Position numbers and translations under genes: made by a program. Below the pieces are notes generated by a model. It did not search any database. It saw nothing but the letters and a program-made list of their open reading frames with translations, and was not told the origin of the DNA. This document shows positions 44,771 through 53,862 of a DNA stretch of 54,264 bases, piece after piece (position 1 is the stretch's first letter; every line of letters starts with the position of its first letter). The stretch is taken from positions 1-54,264 of the forward strand of contig JAGAKR010000027.1 in the NCBI GenBank assembly GCA_017625535.1. The letters are read 5' to 3'. Source of the stretch: Bacteroidales bacterium (GTDB lineage Bacteria > Bacteroidota > Bacteroidia > Bacteroidales > UBA932).

Positions 44771-45460
44771 TTATTTTACATACTTCTTTAAGGCATTGGC
44801 CCAAATCTTATAAGCCGCCTTGTTTATATGCAGTCCGTCCTTTGTAAAACGTCCGTCCATATGCAAAGAACCCGGTCCCTTGAAGTAGTCATACAGGTAA
44901 ATGTACTTGAGGTCATACTTGCGTGCCATCTTCTTCAACCCCTTGTTCACACGGCGTATGGTCATTGTCTTATCCTGCTTGTTCATTGTCTTGTAGATGC
45001 ACTTCTCAAAATTGTAAGGCAACAGGGACTGTATGTACAAAGTTGTATTCGGGCATTTCTCCACAATCTCTGCAACAACCTTCTCTATATCCACAAGCAC
45101 GCTGTCCGATGTTATCTGGTGGCTTATGTCATTCACACCCACAAGAAGGAAAATCTTCTTGGGATTTCCGGGCAGAATCTGGTGCAGCCTGTCATAAATG
45201 CCGGGTGCATCATCCCCCACAATACCTCTGTTCACAACTGAAATCCCGTCAGGAAGCCACTCTGCAAAAAGGGTCTCCCAATCGCCCCCCTCTGTAAGGC
45301 TGTCTCCCAACATTACAATATCATTGGGATTGATGGGCCTCTCCTGCTCAAACTGGGCAGTACGCTTGTAATAATGGTCACTGTATTTCTTTTTCCCCTG
45401 TGCAAATGCACTTGTAGCCATAATGGCGAATGAAAGTGTCAAAACAAACAATTTTTTCAT
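44771..45460 (-). CDS. Secreted SGNH/GDSL hydrolase
   Basis: This is a 229-residue exported protein (signal peptide MKKLFVLTLSFAIMATSAFAQ). SGNH blocks are GDSLTEGGDW with nucleophile Ser54, the Gly in NRGIVGDDAPG, LVGVNDISH with the Asn, and DGLHINKAAYKIWA with the Asp-His pair. Relatives deacetylate sugars, act as sialate or acyl esterases or hydrolyse lysophospholipids; the substrate cannot be told here. It is the last gene of a three-gene exported-hydrolase operon, 28 bp after the glycoside-hydrolase-like gene. Confidence 0.9.
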   Translation of the reverse strand: MKKLFVLTLSFAIMATSAFAQGKKKYSDHYYKRTAQFEQERPINPNDIVMLGDSLTEGGDWETLFAEWLPDGISVVNRGIVGDDAPGIYDRLHQILPGNPKKIFLLVGVNDISHQITSDSVLVDIEKVVAEIVEKCPNTTLYIQSLLPYNFEKCIYKTMNKQDKTMTIRRVNKGLKKMARKYDLKYIYLYDYFKGPGSLHMDGRFTKDGLHINKAAYKIWANALKKYVK

Positions 45461-45488
45461 ATCAATTCATCTTTTTTCTTCCCGACAA

Positions 45489-47078
45489 TTAAAAACCTAC
45501 AGCAGCAGACCCTTTACTCTCGTTCCAGCACCTGTCAACAACTGTAACAACATATTTGCCACCCTCTGCATGGGCAGGATTTGCTGCAACATCAAACTCA
45601 GCATCAGGCACCAGTTTGATAAGGCAATCCTTGTTCTCCTTGTCTGCATCTACCCCTGCAGGGAAATAGTATACTGCATAGAACAAAGCCTTCTGCATAG
45701 GATCCTGCTCATCTTTTGGATTCTGGCTCCATACGAGTTTTCCATTCTCAGCCTTCAACCCCTTCACCGCCGCAGGTGCTGTGCTGTCAAGCCAGCTGTA
45801 TGCAGGTATAAGGGCTGGATTCTTCTGATATGTTGTTCTCATGCTCTCCTGTACACCGGCCTGGTTTCTTACAAGGCTCCAAGCAGGCCACCATACATTG
45901 CCGTATACATTAGGAAGCTCCCTTACCAGTTTCATCTTGGCTGCAGTCTGATTGATCTCAGGATTGTCAAGATCCGGTTTCCTGAACGAAGATATGCTTT
46001 GTCCAATGTAGAGGTGTCCCCTCTTCCAGGTGTCGTTCCACCAATGGATGAGAGTTTCATAATCTGCCAATCTGTGGCCAATCTCCCAATACAGCTGAGG
46101 TACATAATAATCAATGATTCCCCTCTCTGCCCAGCCCGGCACATCGGCAAACAGCTGGTCATAATTCGACAGGCCGTTTGTATTGCTTCCAGAACTGTCG
46201 GGAGTATCCTTTTTGTTCCTGTGGATGCCGAATGGACTTATACCAAACCTTACCCAAGGTTTTGAGGCTTTTATTGTATCATTCAACTCTTTTATGAGCA
46301 GTTCAACATTGTGTCTGCGCCAATCTCCAAGAACCTGTTTGCGGCTCTGCTGATACTGTGCCTGTCCAAGAGAGTCCTGTGCATCCTTGTTACCCTCAAC
46401 AACAAACCCCTGCTGCGTTGCATATTTCTCAAATGCAAGTGTATCGTTGAACTCAACACCTGTAATTGGATAAGGATAGAAGTAATCATCAAAATGGACC
46501 GCCTCTATATCATAACGGTTTACTATATCTGCAATTGCCTTAACTGTAAGTTCCCTTGAAAGCGGTTCTGCTGGGTTGAAATACAACTGCTTGCCGTGTT
46601 TTACAAAAATTTCCGGATGTTTGAAGTACACGTGGTCTGCACAAAGTGTATCACTCTCAAGAAGTGTAACCCTGTAAGGATTGCACCAGGCGTGGAACTC
46701 CATACCCCTTTTGTGGCTCTCATCAATCATAAACTGCATAGGATCCCACTCCTCTGCCGGAGCAACTCCCTGAGTTCCGCTCAAATATCTGCTCCAAGGC
46801 TCCACCTCAGATTTGTAGAATGCATCAGCACACGGCCTTACCTGGAAAATCACGGCATTGCATCCCGATGTCTGCATAGAGTCCAGCACCTCCACAAACA
46901 TATCCTGCACCTGCTGACGGGTCATATCCTTAATCTGTGTATTGCCTACAATATGTATCCAGCCTCCACGGAACTCCCTTCCCTGGATACTCTGTTCATT
47001 TGCACTGCATCCCTGCATTGCCAACGCAAACTGAAGGGAAAGTGCAGCTATAGTAATTAAAGTAAAAAATCTCTTCAT
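45489..47078 (-). CDS. GHL10/YngK-type glycoside-hydrolase-like lipoprotein
   Basis: This is a 529-residue exported lipoprotein (signal peptide ending AMQGC, Cys24). The catalytic-type TIM barrel has FRGGWIHIVGN, NAVIFQVRPCADAFYKSEVEPWSRYLSGTQG, GMEFHAWCNPYRV, AVHFDDYFYPYP and WVRFGISPFGIHRN, all standard for the DUF187/GHL10 family. A C-terminal fibronectin-like region (about 425-529) follows. Some family members act on peptidoglycan-like or other glycans, so envelope glycan cleavage is possible but not shown. It lies 12 bp after the alkaline phosphatase gene. Confidence 0.88.
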   Translation of the reverse strand: MKRFFTLITIAALSLQFALAMQGCSANEQSIQGREFRGGWIHIVGNTQIKDMTRQQVQDMFVEVLDSMQTSGCNAVIFQVRPCADAFYKSEVEPWSRYLSGTQGVAPAEEWDPMQFMIDESHKRGMEFHAWCNPYRVTLLESDTLCADHVYFKHPEIFVKHGKQLYFNPAEPLSRELTVKAIADIVNRYDIEAVHFDDYFYPYPITGVEFNDTLAFEKYATQQGFVVEGNKDAQDSLGQAQYQQSRKQVLGDWRRHNVELLIKELNDTIKASKPWVRFGISPFGIHRNKKDTPDSSGSNTNGLSNYDQLFADVPGWAERGIIDYYVPQLYWEIGHRLADYETLIHWWNDTWKRGHLYIGQSISSFRKPDLDNPEINQTAAKMKLVRELPNVYGNVWWPAWSLVRNQAGVQESMRTTYQKNPALIPAYSWLDSTAPAAVKGLKAENGKLVWSQNPKDEQDPMQKALFYAVYYFPAGVDADKENKDCLIKLVPDAEFDVAANPAHAEGGKYVVTVVDRCWNESKGSAAVGF

Positions 47079-47090
47079 GGAAAAGCCGTT

Positions 47091-48317
47091 TTAGAATTGT
47101 ACACCCATTGCCTTGCAGATCTTCTTAGGAATATCTGTATTGTCCTGTCTTCCTGCAAACAGACCGCTCTGTGCCCCTACTGCAAATACAGGAACTGCAC
47201 CGCCGGTATGAGAAGTTGTTGTCCAGCCTATCTTTGCAACTACAGAGAGTGAATCTGCTGATATATCCTGCATATAGTTTGAAACATCTGTACCCACACT
47301 TGCAGCCTTCTTGCCGTCATTTACAACAGAAAGGTCATACACATAACCTTTGCCGCGGCCCAGTGTAACACCACCTGTCTCATGGTCTGCTGTAACAACT
47401 ATAAGTGTCTCTTCCGGATGCTGCAGATAGAAATTGTATGCAACCTGTATAGCCTGGTCAAAATCCAAAGTCTCCAGAATTGTACCCTGAAGATCATTTG
47501 AATGGGCTGCCCAGTCTATTTTGCCACCCTCTACCATAAGGAAGAATCCTTTCTCATTGTTAAGGAAATCAATTGCAGCCTCAACAACCTGAGGAAGTTC
47601 AAGGTCACCCTCTACCCTCTCGGCAACATATGGAAGGTCATTATTCTTCTTGTCCCCTTTCTGGAACAGTATCATCTTCTCTGCACCGGCTTTCTTTGCC
47701 TCGTACTCATCTGTACCATATGCGAATTCATATCCTGCCTCAGATGCTATGTCATAAAGTGATTTCTCTTTCTCTTTAGGGTTCTGCACACCATAGAATC
47801 CGCCGCCGCCAAAGAACTCGAAACCGCTCTGCGGCAACTGCTCTGCAATGGCATAATAATCGCTTCTCGCGGCTGAATTTGCATAGAATGATGCAGGAGT
47901 TGCATGGTCTATTGTTACCGATGTTGTAATTCCAACAGGGAACCCTGCATTGTGTATTTTATAAGAAATGGCAGTAAGTTCTGCTGAATCAGGTGTAACA
48001 CCCAACATGCCGTTGTTTGTCTTGGCACCTGTAGCCAATGCAGTACCTGCAGCAGAAGAACAGGTTATATATCTGTTGGCAGAATAACTTGTAGCCATAC
48101 CCATCACAGGGAACTGGCTGAAGCAAAGCGGATTGTTGCCAATCTTGCCCTCTTTGGTTGCAAGATAACCTTCCGCTAGTGAGATGTGGGAAAATCCCAT
48201 ACCGTCACCTATAAAATAAAAAACATATTTGGCTTTCTTTTCTTCGTTTGAACAGCAAGATGCCAGAACTGAGATACAGATTGCAAAAAGCAACACAAAA
48301 CCCAAATGCTTTCTCAT
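47091..48317 (-). CDS. Alkaline phosphatase-family lipoprotein
   Basis: This is a 408-residue lipoprotein with the ATG at 48317 (..SVLASC, Cys21). Metal ligands and active site are YFIGDGMGFSH, ITCSSAAGTALATGAKT with the nucleophile Ser, TIDHATPASFYAN, MVEGGKIDWAAHSND, VTADHETGGV and TTSHTGGAVPVFAVG. The fold and length match the PhoA-type periplasmic phosphatases. Phosphate release from monoesters is the likely role. No Pho-box-like site was recognised. It is first in the operon with the two other hydrolases. Confidence 0.93.
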   Translation of the reverse strand: MRKHLGFVLLFAICISVLASCCSNEEKKAKYVFYFIGDGMGFSHISLAEGYLATKEGKIGNNPLCFSQFPVMGMATSYSANRYITCSSAAGTALATGAKTNNGMLGVTPDSAELTAISYKIHNAGFPVGITTSVTIDHATPASFYANSAARSDYYAIAEQLPQSGFEFFGGGGFYGVQNPKEKEKSLYDIASEAGYEFAYGTDEYEAKKAGAEKMILFQKGDKKNNDLPYVAERVEGDLELPQVVEAAIDFLNNEKGFFLMVEGGKIDWAAHSNDLQGTILETLDFDQAIQVAYNFYLQHPEETLIVVTADHETGGVTLGRGKGYVYDLSVVNDGKKAASVGTDVSNYMQDISADSLSVVAKIGWTTTSHTGGAVPVFAVGAQSGLFAGRQDNTDIPKKICKAMGVQF

Positions 48318-48338
48318 ACTTAGTAATTTTAATGGAGA

Positions 48339-48346
48339 CAAATATA
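48339..48346 (-). promoter_or_regulatory. -7 element of the alkaline phosphatase operon
   Basis: TATATTTG on the minus strand, a perfect TAnnTTTG, ends 21 bp before the ATG at 48317. No good TTTG is found at 19 bp. Confidence 0.5.
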
Positions 48347-48371
48347 ATAAAAATAGGAACTACTTTATAAC

Positions 48372-48400
48372 AAAAAAAGGGCGGCATCAGCCACCCTTTT
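48372..48400 (-). terminator. Terminator of the exbB-exbD operon
   Basis: On the minus strand GGGTGGC, loop TGAT, GCCGCCC (48396-48379) pairs with one mismatch and is followed by T7. It lies 29 bp after the last exbD stop. Confidence 0.85.
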
Positions 48401-48424
48401 CTTGCTATATTCAATCTCTAATGA

Positions 48425-48898
48425 TTAGCGTACCTGGTCAACAGTTCTTGCCGAGTACATAATCTTTAGAGCAGAACAACGTCTGAGCTCTTGTTTTACA
48501 TCACTGATGATACCCATACGAACGTTCTCGTCTGCTTTGATAACAGTTGTCATGAACTGACGGTCACCCTCACTCATAGCCTCACGCTCTACAGCAATGA
48601 AGTCACGGATATCTGAAACGTTTCTGAAAGAATCGTTCAGCTGGATACGTGCGTCAGTACCATATTCAGCCTGTTTGTCCTTTACTGGTGTACCTATATT
48701 AATGTATGAAGCCAAGTCCTTGCGCTCCAATTTTGCTGTCTCTGATGCCTCCGGTAATTTTACCATTACCAACTTGTCTGTCTCCCTCATAGTTGTTGAA
48801 ACCATAAAGAAGAAGATAAGCATGAACACAATGTCGGAGGTAGATGACATAGAGAAGCTTGCTAGCTGTCTCTTTCCTTTTTTACCAAATTTAGCCAT
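48425..48898 (-). CDS. exbD: ExbD/TolR-type proton-channel subunit (distal)
   Basis: This is a 157-residue protein with one N-terminal membrane helix. The proton-carrying Asp22 is in STSDIVFMLIFFFMVSTT. The periplasmic domain follows (NIGTPVKDKQAEYGTDARIQL.., TTVIKADENVRMGIISDVKQELR). It partners ExbB to use the proton gradient for outer-membrane transport through TonB-type proteins. It is the last gene of the operon, 16 bp after its paralogue, with a terminator downstream. Confidence 0.9.
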   Translation of the reverse strand: MAKFGKKGKRQLASFSMSSTSDIVFMLIFFFMVSTTMRETDKLVMVKLPEASETAKLERKDLASYINIGTPVKDKQAEYGTDARIQLNDSFRNVSDIRDFIAVEREAMSEGDRQFMTTVIKADENVRMGIISDVKQELRRCSALKIMYSARTVDQVR

Positions 48899-48914
48899 TT
48901 TTATATCCTCCTAA

Positions 48915-49493
48915 TTATCTTTTCTTAGAAACATCTTTAGGCTCTGCCTCTGAGATTGACTGAGGAACAGCCTCTCTTACGATCTTCTGCTTCTCCTCAT
49001 CCAAATCTGCATATTTAGAACCGAAATTAACCATTGCAAAGTCGTCACGGATCTCGTTGAAGGCTTTTACGATCTCATTCTGAACTCGTAGGTAAGCGCT
49101 GTAACTTGTACCGCGGTCATTCTGCAAAGAAACAACACCTTTTGAAACTGCATACTGGCCAAATCCCTCAATATCCTTCATCTCTTTCTCTGGAAGAGAC
49201 TCGCTATTTGCTGGGTTTACAATGAACTCTTTGATCTGATCCTTAACCTGTGTAATGTCCATAGGAACACCACCGGCAAGAATTCTGTCCTGAGCATTGA
49301 TCCTAACAACTACGATATTTCTACGATTCACCTTGATATCCTGCTGTTTCTGATTCTCATCCGGCATAGGAGGCAGACGTCTCTGGATACCCTTGTCCAC
49401 ATCCATAGTTGTTGACACCAGGAAGAAGATAAGCAACAGGAAGGCGATATCGGCACTCGAAGTCGTATTCAACGATGGAGTTGATTTTGCCAT
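48915..49493 (-). CDS. exbD: ExbD/TolR-type proton-channel subunit (proximal)
   Basis: This is a 192-residue paralogue of the neighbouring subunit. The membrane Asp15 is in SSADIAFLLLIFFLVSTTMD. The periplasmic part is longer and ends in a charged tail (SISEAEPKDVSKKR). Two different ExbD subunits beside one ExbB is the standard Bacteroidetes arrangement. It lies between the four-span protein gene and the second exbD. Confidence 0.9.
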   Translation of the reverse strand: MAKSTPSLNTTSSADIAFLLLIFFLVSTTMDVDKGIQRRLPPMPDENQKQQDIKVNRRNIVVVRINAQDRILAGGVPMDITQVKDQIKEFIVNPANSESLPEKEMKDIEGFGQYAVSKGVVSLQNDRGTSYSAYLRVQNEIVKAFNEIRDDFAMVNFGSKYADLDEEKQKIVREAVPQSISEAEPKDVSKKR

Positions 49494-49514
49494 ATCTAAA
49501 TCTCTTTACGGTTA

Positions 49515-49925
49515 TTATTTACTGAACATATTTTTTAGGCTACCTACGATAATTGCAACAAAAGCAATAGCGATCAAAAGACCAGCTGCCATAACAGCAC
49601 CGTCGGTAAATTTCAAATCTGAAGCAGAAGGCTCAACGCTGGTTGTAACACCCTCGAGTGCTGCATCGCTTGAGAACAATACTGCTACTAATATTACTAC
49701 TGCAAAGATGCCATATGCAAACAATGTAGATTTTTTAATCTTCTTACCGTCTCTGAAGAAAAGAGGAAGAACAATCATACATACCAATGCAATTCCTATC
49801 AAGGCATATGCCCAATTAAGGATTGTTGACACCATTGACTCTGGAGTACCCATTGCATAGAAAGCAATGATAAGCACTGCAGAAACAGCTAGTAGTAAAT
49901 ATGACAAATATTTTACTAGTTTCAT
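49515..49925 (-). CDS. Small four-span membrane protein in the Exb operon
   Basis: This is a 136-residue protein with four predicted membrane helices (about 5-27, 37-56, 66-84 and 108-130) joined by short loops; the third loop is periplasmic or cytoplasmic Ser/Thr/Glu-rich (SSDAALEGVTTSVEPSASDLKF). No catalytic motif is visible. Similar small proteins sit between exbB and exbD in other Bacteroidetes. The function is unknown, but the location implies an accessory role in the proton-channel complex. Confidence 0.75.
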   Translation of the reverse strand: MKLVKYLSYLLLAVSAVLIIAFYAMGTPESMVSTILNWAYALIGIALVCMIVLPLFFRDGKKIKKSTLFAYGIFAVVILVAVLFSSDAALEGVTTSVEPSASDLKFTDGAVMAAGLLIAIAFVAIIVGSLKNMFSK

Positions 49926-49936
49926 GTTATATCAAA

Positions 49937-50686
49937 TTATTTTTTTGCTTTTACTAAAATGTCGATCAATGATACTGAAGCGTCCTCCATTGTGATAACA
50001 AGGCTCTCAACTTTTGAAGTGATATAGTTGAAGAATACCTGAAGGATAAGAGCTACGATCAAACCGGCAACTGTAGTAATCAACGCAACTTTGATACCTG
50101 AAGCTACAACGATAGGTGAAATGTCACCAGCAGCCTGGATAGCATCAAATGCACCGATCATACCGATAACTGTACCCAAGAAACCGAGGTTTGGAGACAT
50201 TGCGATGAACAATGACAACCAAGTAAGACCAGTCTCAAGCTGAGCAGCCTGAACGCCACCGTAAGATACAACTGATTTCTCTACAGCCTCAAGACCCTGA
50301 TCCATTCTGCTAAGACCCTGATAGAAAATAGAAGCTACCGGACCACGAGTGTTACGGCAAACCTCAAGAGCAGCCTCAACGCCACCGTTGTTAAGTGCAT
50401 CCTCTACTTTAGCAATAAGTTTTGAAGTGTTGGTAGTTGAAAGTGAAAGATAAATGATTCTCTCAATAGCAACTGCAAGACCAAGGATAAGACAGAGAAG
50501 TACTGCAGCCATAAAGCCTACACCACCATCAATGAATTTAGCTTTGATCTGCTGGTAAACTGGTGCATCAGAAGCAGCACCTGCTAGAAGCTCCTGAGCT
50601 GCAGCGTCGTTAGTCTGAGCAACTGCATCATTAGCAGCTATAGCGATAAAGCCGATAACTGCCAAAAACATGAAAAATTTTTTCAT
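49937..50686 (-). CDS. exbB: ExbB/TolQ/MotA-type proton channel
   Basis: This is a 249-residue protein. An N-terminal cleavable-looking signal (MKKFFMFLAVIGFIAIAANDAVAQ) is followed by three membrane helices: about 50-75 (GFMAAVLLCLILGLAVAIERII), and the pair at about 155-180 and 200-222 in the MotA_ExbB core (WLSLFIAMSPNLGFLGTVIGMIGAF, GIKVALITTVAGLIVALILQVFFNY). It forms the pentameric channel around ExbD. It is the first gene of the operon and separated from ansA by a 118-bp gap with a candidate promoter. Confidence 0.93.
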   Translation of the reverse strand: MKKFFMFLAVIGFIAIAANDAVAQTNDAAAQELLAGAASDAPVYQQIKAKFIDGGVGFMAAVLLCLILGLAVAIERIIYLSLSTTNTSKLIAKVEDALNNGGVEAALEVCRNTRGPVASIFYQGLSRMDQGLEAVEKSVVSYGGVQAAQLETGLTWLSLFIAMSPNLGFLGTVIGMIGAFDAIQAAGDISPIVVASGIKVALITTVAGLIVALILQVFFNYITSKVESLVITMEDASVSLIDILVKAKK

Positions 50687-50743
50687 AATTTTTTTAGAAA
50701 ATTTTTAATTAAACAATGTATTTAAATAGTTATAGTTGTGTTT

Positions 50744-50774
50744 GCACTATAAATTTCCGCGCAATTTAAACAAA
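50744..50774 (-). promoter_or_regulatory. Candidate promoter of the exbB operon
   Basis: TTTG (50774-50771), exactly 19 bp, then TATAGTGC (50751-50744). The spacing is perfect, but the -7 element departs from TAnnTTTG. The leader would be about 50 nt. Confidence 0.4.
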
Positions 50775-50804
50775 ATTTTCCAATCGAATGCAATTAAATT
50801 ACAC

Positions 50805-51836
50805 TTAAATTGATATTTCACCTCTTAAATTACTCTGCAACAACTCTTTAACTTTATCACTTGAATTACTCTGTCCCAGTGCAAAGAACATTTTTGTAAC
50901 TGCAGCCTCAGTGGTGCTGTCAAAGCCGCTTATAACCCCCTCCTGTTTGAGCGCCACACCTGTAGCATACGCATCCATATCCACCTTTCCTGCGTGGCAT
51001 TGGGTTACATTCAGCACAACAAGCCCTCTGTGCACGGCATCCTTTATCCTCTCCACAAACCAATCCGCAGTAGGGGCATTGCCGGAACCGAATGTCTCCA
51101 GCACAACACCCCTCAACCCTTCCATATTTAGTATGGCATCAATCACCTCCGGGGTTATTCCCGGGAAAATCTTGAGTATGGCAACATTGGTATCCAGATT
51201 CTGGAATACGCGTAACGGTGCATCCCAATCCTGCGGATACCTTATGAGAGACCTGTCGTATTTTATATGTATGCCCACATCTGCCAGAACCGGACAATTT
51301 GCTGAGCGGAATGCCCTGAAGTTCTCCGCATTGTATTTTGTTGTACGGTTCCCCCTATACAACTGGCTCTCAAAATAGATGCACACCTCCGGAACCATAG
51401 GGCGCCCGTCAGGCCCTGCTGCAGAAGCAATCTCTATGGATGAAATGAGGTTCTCCTTGCCGTCTGTACGGAGCATTCCTATTGGGAGCTGGCTTCCTGT
51501 AAGGACAACAGGTTTTGCAAGATTCTCAAACATGAAACTGAGTGCCGATGCAGTAAATGACATCGTATCCGTTCCGTGGAGTATCACAAATCCGTCATAT
51601 TTTTCATAGTTCTCCTTTATAAGGGATGTGAGCCTTATCCAGAAGTCAGGCTGCACATCTGACGAATCTATCAGGGGATCAAAAGAGTATGTATCTATCT
51701 TGCATCCGAATTTCCTCAGTTCAGGCACCTCCTCAAGAATCTGGTTGAAGTTGAAAGGTTTCAGGGCCAATGTATCCGGGTCCTGTTTCATTCCAATGGT
51801 GCCGCCTGTGTATACAAGCAGAATGGTTCTGTGCAT
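50805..51836 (-). CDS. ansA: L-asparaginase, type I (cytoplasmic)
   Basis: This is a 343-residue protein without a signal peptide. Catalytic threonines are in LVYTGGTIGM and ILHGTDTMSFTASALSFM. PVVLTGSQLPIG, LRGVVLETFGSGNAPT and NVTQCHAG are family blocks of the type I enzymes. It hydrolyses asparagine to aspartate and ammonia. It is last in dprA-tatD-ansA, 17 bp after tatD. Confidence 0.93.
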   Translation of the reverse strand: MHRTILLVYTGGTIGMKQDPDTLALKPFNFNQILEEVPELRKFGCKIDTYSFDPLIDSSDVQPDFWIRLTSLIKENYEKYDGFVILHGTDTMSFTASALSFMFENLAKPVVLTGSQLPIGMLRTDGKENLISSIEIASAAGPDGRPMVPEVCIYFESQLYRGNRTTKYNAENFRAFRSANCPVLADVGIHIKYDRSLIRYPQDWDAPLRVFQNLDTNVAILKIFPGITPEVIDAILNMEGLRGVVLETFGSGNAPTADWFVERIKDAVHRGLVVLNVTQCHAGKVDMDAYATGVALKQEGVISGFDSTTEAAVTKMFFALGQSNSSDKVKELLQSNLRGEISI

Positions 51837-51853
51837 ATTTGTCTACTTTTTAT

Positions 51854-52624
51854 TTATAGTCCGAACATTTTTTTTGCATTTGCAGTGGTTATACTGGCAA
51901 CCTCCTCAAGGGTGCACCCCTTTATCTGCGATATTTTCTCTGCAATATATACCAGATAACTGCTCTCGTTCCTCTTCCCCCTGAAAGGTACCGGTGTAAG
52001 GTACGGGCTGTCTGTCTCCAGTACAATCTTCTCCAGAGGTATCCTCTCTAGAGTTTTTGCAACACCGGCATTCTTGTATGTTGCCACCCCTCCTATACCA
52101 ACCATAAAATCACCGTATCCGCATATCCTGGAATATGTCTCCCAACTTCCGCTAAAAGCGTGGAACACTCCTCGCGGAACCTCTCCCCCAAGGGAATCAA
52201 GCACCTGGAAAATATCATCCGTAGCCTCCCTTGCGTGTATTATTACTGGAAGGCCTTTCCTGTATGCCAGTTTCAACTGCTGTGCAAAAACCTCTTTCTG
52301 CTGCGATATGAACTCTTTGCTCCAATAGCCGTCCATCCCTATCTCCCCTATTGCAACATAATTGTTTCTTTCAACCTCTTCCAGAACAAAATCCAGTTCC
52401 TCCCTCCAGTTCTCCGCTACAGATGTAGGATGAAGTCCTATCGCCTGCACCGCAAAATCCCCGCATTTCTCCGCTGCATTCCTCTGTCTCTCAAATGTGG
52501 TTGAATCAATTGCCGGGAAGATACACCTCACCACCCCGTTACCTTTTATCCTTGCAACCGTCTCATCAAAATCCCCGTCAAATGCCTCATCATAAAGATG
52601 GGCATGGGTATCTATAAACTCCAT
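51854..52624 (-). CDS. tatD: TatD-family metal-dependent hydrolase (DNase)
   Basis: This is a 256-residue TIM-barrel amidohydrolase-like enzyme. Metal ligands are FIDTHAHLYD, AIGEIGMDGYW, LPVIIHAREATDD, GVFHAFSG and VLETDSPYLTPVPFRGKRN. Known members show 3'-5' exonuclease activity on DNA or RNA. The ATG at 52624, overlapping the dprA stop by one base (TGATG) and spaced 5 bp from GAGG, is preferred; an ATG 3 bp upstream is possible. Confidence 0.94.
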   Translation of the reverse strand: MEFIDTHAHLYDEAFDGDFDETVARIKGNGVVRCIFPAIDSTTFERQRNAAEKCGDFAVQAIGLHPTSVAENWREELDFVLEEVERNNYVAIGEIGMDGYWSKEFISQQKEVFAQQLKLAYRKGLPVIIHAREATDDIFQVLDSLGGEVPRGVFHAFSGSWETYSRICGYGDFMVGIGGVATYKNAGVAKTLERIPLEKIVLETDSPYLTPVPFRGKRNESSYLVYIAEKISQIKGCTLEEVASITTANAKKMFGL

Positions 52625-53718
52625 CATTTCCTCAAATAATAGTCTGTATTGTTCTTTACCGCAATCTTTCCCTCCAGTTCCAACTCAAGGAGCAATATGG
52701 AGAGGGTATCCCAATCCAACCCTGTTGCAGTGCACAACTGCTCTACAGATAGCGGCCTATCAGACTTTAAAGATAGCAATATTTTCTCCTTGTTGCCCAC
52801 TTGGTATGAAAATAATTGGGGCTGGAATGAACTGTCGGGAAGAAAAGTTTCACTCCATCCCAGAGCTGAGGGAATTGCTGAGGGGGAATTGTATATTGCG
52901 GCAACATTTTTTGCTATGAGATAATTGCATCCGAACGAGTTCGGATCAGTAACCCTCCCCGGTACTGCAAAAATATCCCTGTTGTAGCTGCAGGCATACT
53001 CTGCAGTAATCATTGCTCCTCCCTTCACCCTGCTCTCCACCACTACAAGCCCCTGGGTTATGGATGCTATTATCCTGTTCCGCTTTATGAAGTTCAACCT
53101 TACTGGCTGTTCCCCACGGGGAAATTCAGTGAGTATCCCACCTTGTCTAACCATAGCCGCCGCAATGTCGCGGTGCCGGGACGGATAAACCATATCCATC
53201 CCATTTGGAAGTACTGCAACTGTCTCCAGTCCGGCCTCAAGGGCAGCCTTGTGGGAGGCTATATCAATCCCATATGCCAGCCCGCTCACAACAAGAGGTT
53301 TATAACTGTGCAGATCCGAAACAATTCTGGAGCACATCTCTTTTCCGTATGTGGAGGCAAGCCGGGTCCCAACCATAGAGATGCTGTACAGGGCATTGAG
53401 GTCTGCTGTACCCTTGTAAAAGAGCATTGCCGGGGCATCCTCAACCTCCATAAGGAGCTTCGGGTATCCCTCATCCCCATAAAACAGCAGTTCCACACCT
53501 TTCTCCCTGCACCATTCCACCTCCTGTTGCGCCCACTCCAGATTCTCCCCGCTGAACGCCTCCTCCAGAAGGGGCCTCACCTTCTCCATATCTGCACTCT
53601 CCATATTATCCAACACACCCTGTGCCGATCCATAAACCTCCAGCAATCTGTTGCACTTCCCGCTCCTGTAAAGGAAAGCCTTTGCCAGCGCACACCTCAA
53701 AACAATTTCATCACCCAT
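52624..53718 (-). CDS. dprA: DNA-processing protein DprA (Smf)
   Basis: This is a 364-residue protein with an N-terminal SAM/HhH-like region (about 1-70), a Rossmann-like DprA core (about 85-285: MVGTRLASTYGKEMC, VSGLAYGIDIASHKAALEAG, VLPNGMDMVYPSRHRDI, RNRIIASITQGLVVVESRVKGGAMITAEYA, FAVPGRVTDPNSFGCNYLI) and a C-terminal winged-helix domain (about 305-364). It loads RecA on incoming single-stranded DNA in transformation. A strong GGAGG precedes the ATG by 5 bp. It is the first gene of its operon, and its upstream region is the non-coding structured stretch. Confidence 0.95.
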   Translation of the reverse strand: MGDEIVLRCALAKAFLYRSGKCNRLLEVYGSAQGVLDNMESADMEKVRPLLEEAFSGENLEWAQQEVEWCREKGVELLFYGDEGYPKLLMEVEDAPAMLFYKGTADLNALYSISMVGTRLASTYGKEMCSRIVSDLHSYKPLVVSGLAYGIDIASHKAALEAGLETVAVLPNGMDMVYPSRHRDIAAAMVRQGGILTEFPRGEQPVRLNFIKRNRIIASITQGLVVVESRVKGGAMITAEYACSYNRDIFAVPGRVTDPNSFGCNYLIAKNVAAIYNSPSAIPSALGWSETFLPDSSFQPQLFSYQVGNKEKILLSLKSDRPLSVEQLCTATGLDWDTLSILLLELELEGKIAVKNNTDYYLRK

Positions 53719-53821
53719 TTTTCCTCCAAAAATGCACTCTTTCTTCCCGACAAATCTTCAAAAAAAGCAAAACCCACCTTACAGCCCCTATAATTTCTTT
53801 TTTTAGAACATTTTATCCTGC

Positions 53822-53861
53822 ACCCTTGACTCAGGGTATAACATAGTCCCTCGCTCAGGGA
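53822..53861. repeat. Two mini-hairpins carrying CTCAGGG
   Basis: ACCCT-TGACTC-AGGGT (53822-53837) and TCCCT-CGCTC-AGGGA (53847-53861). A third CTCAGGG follows at 53874-53880 inside hairpin D. Confidence 0.6.
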
Positions 53862-53862
53862 G

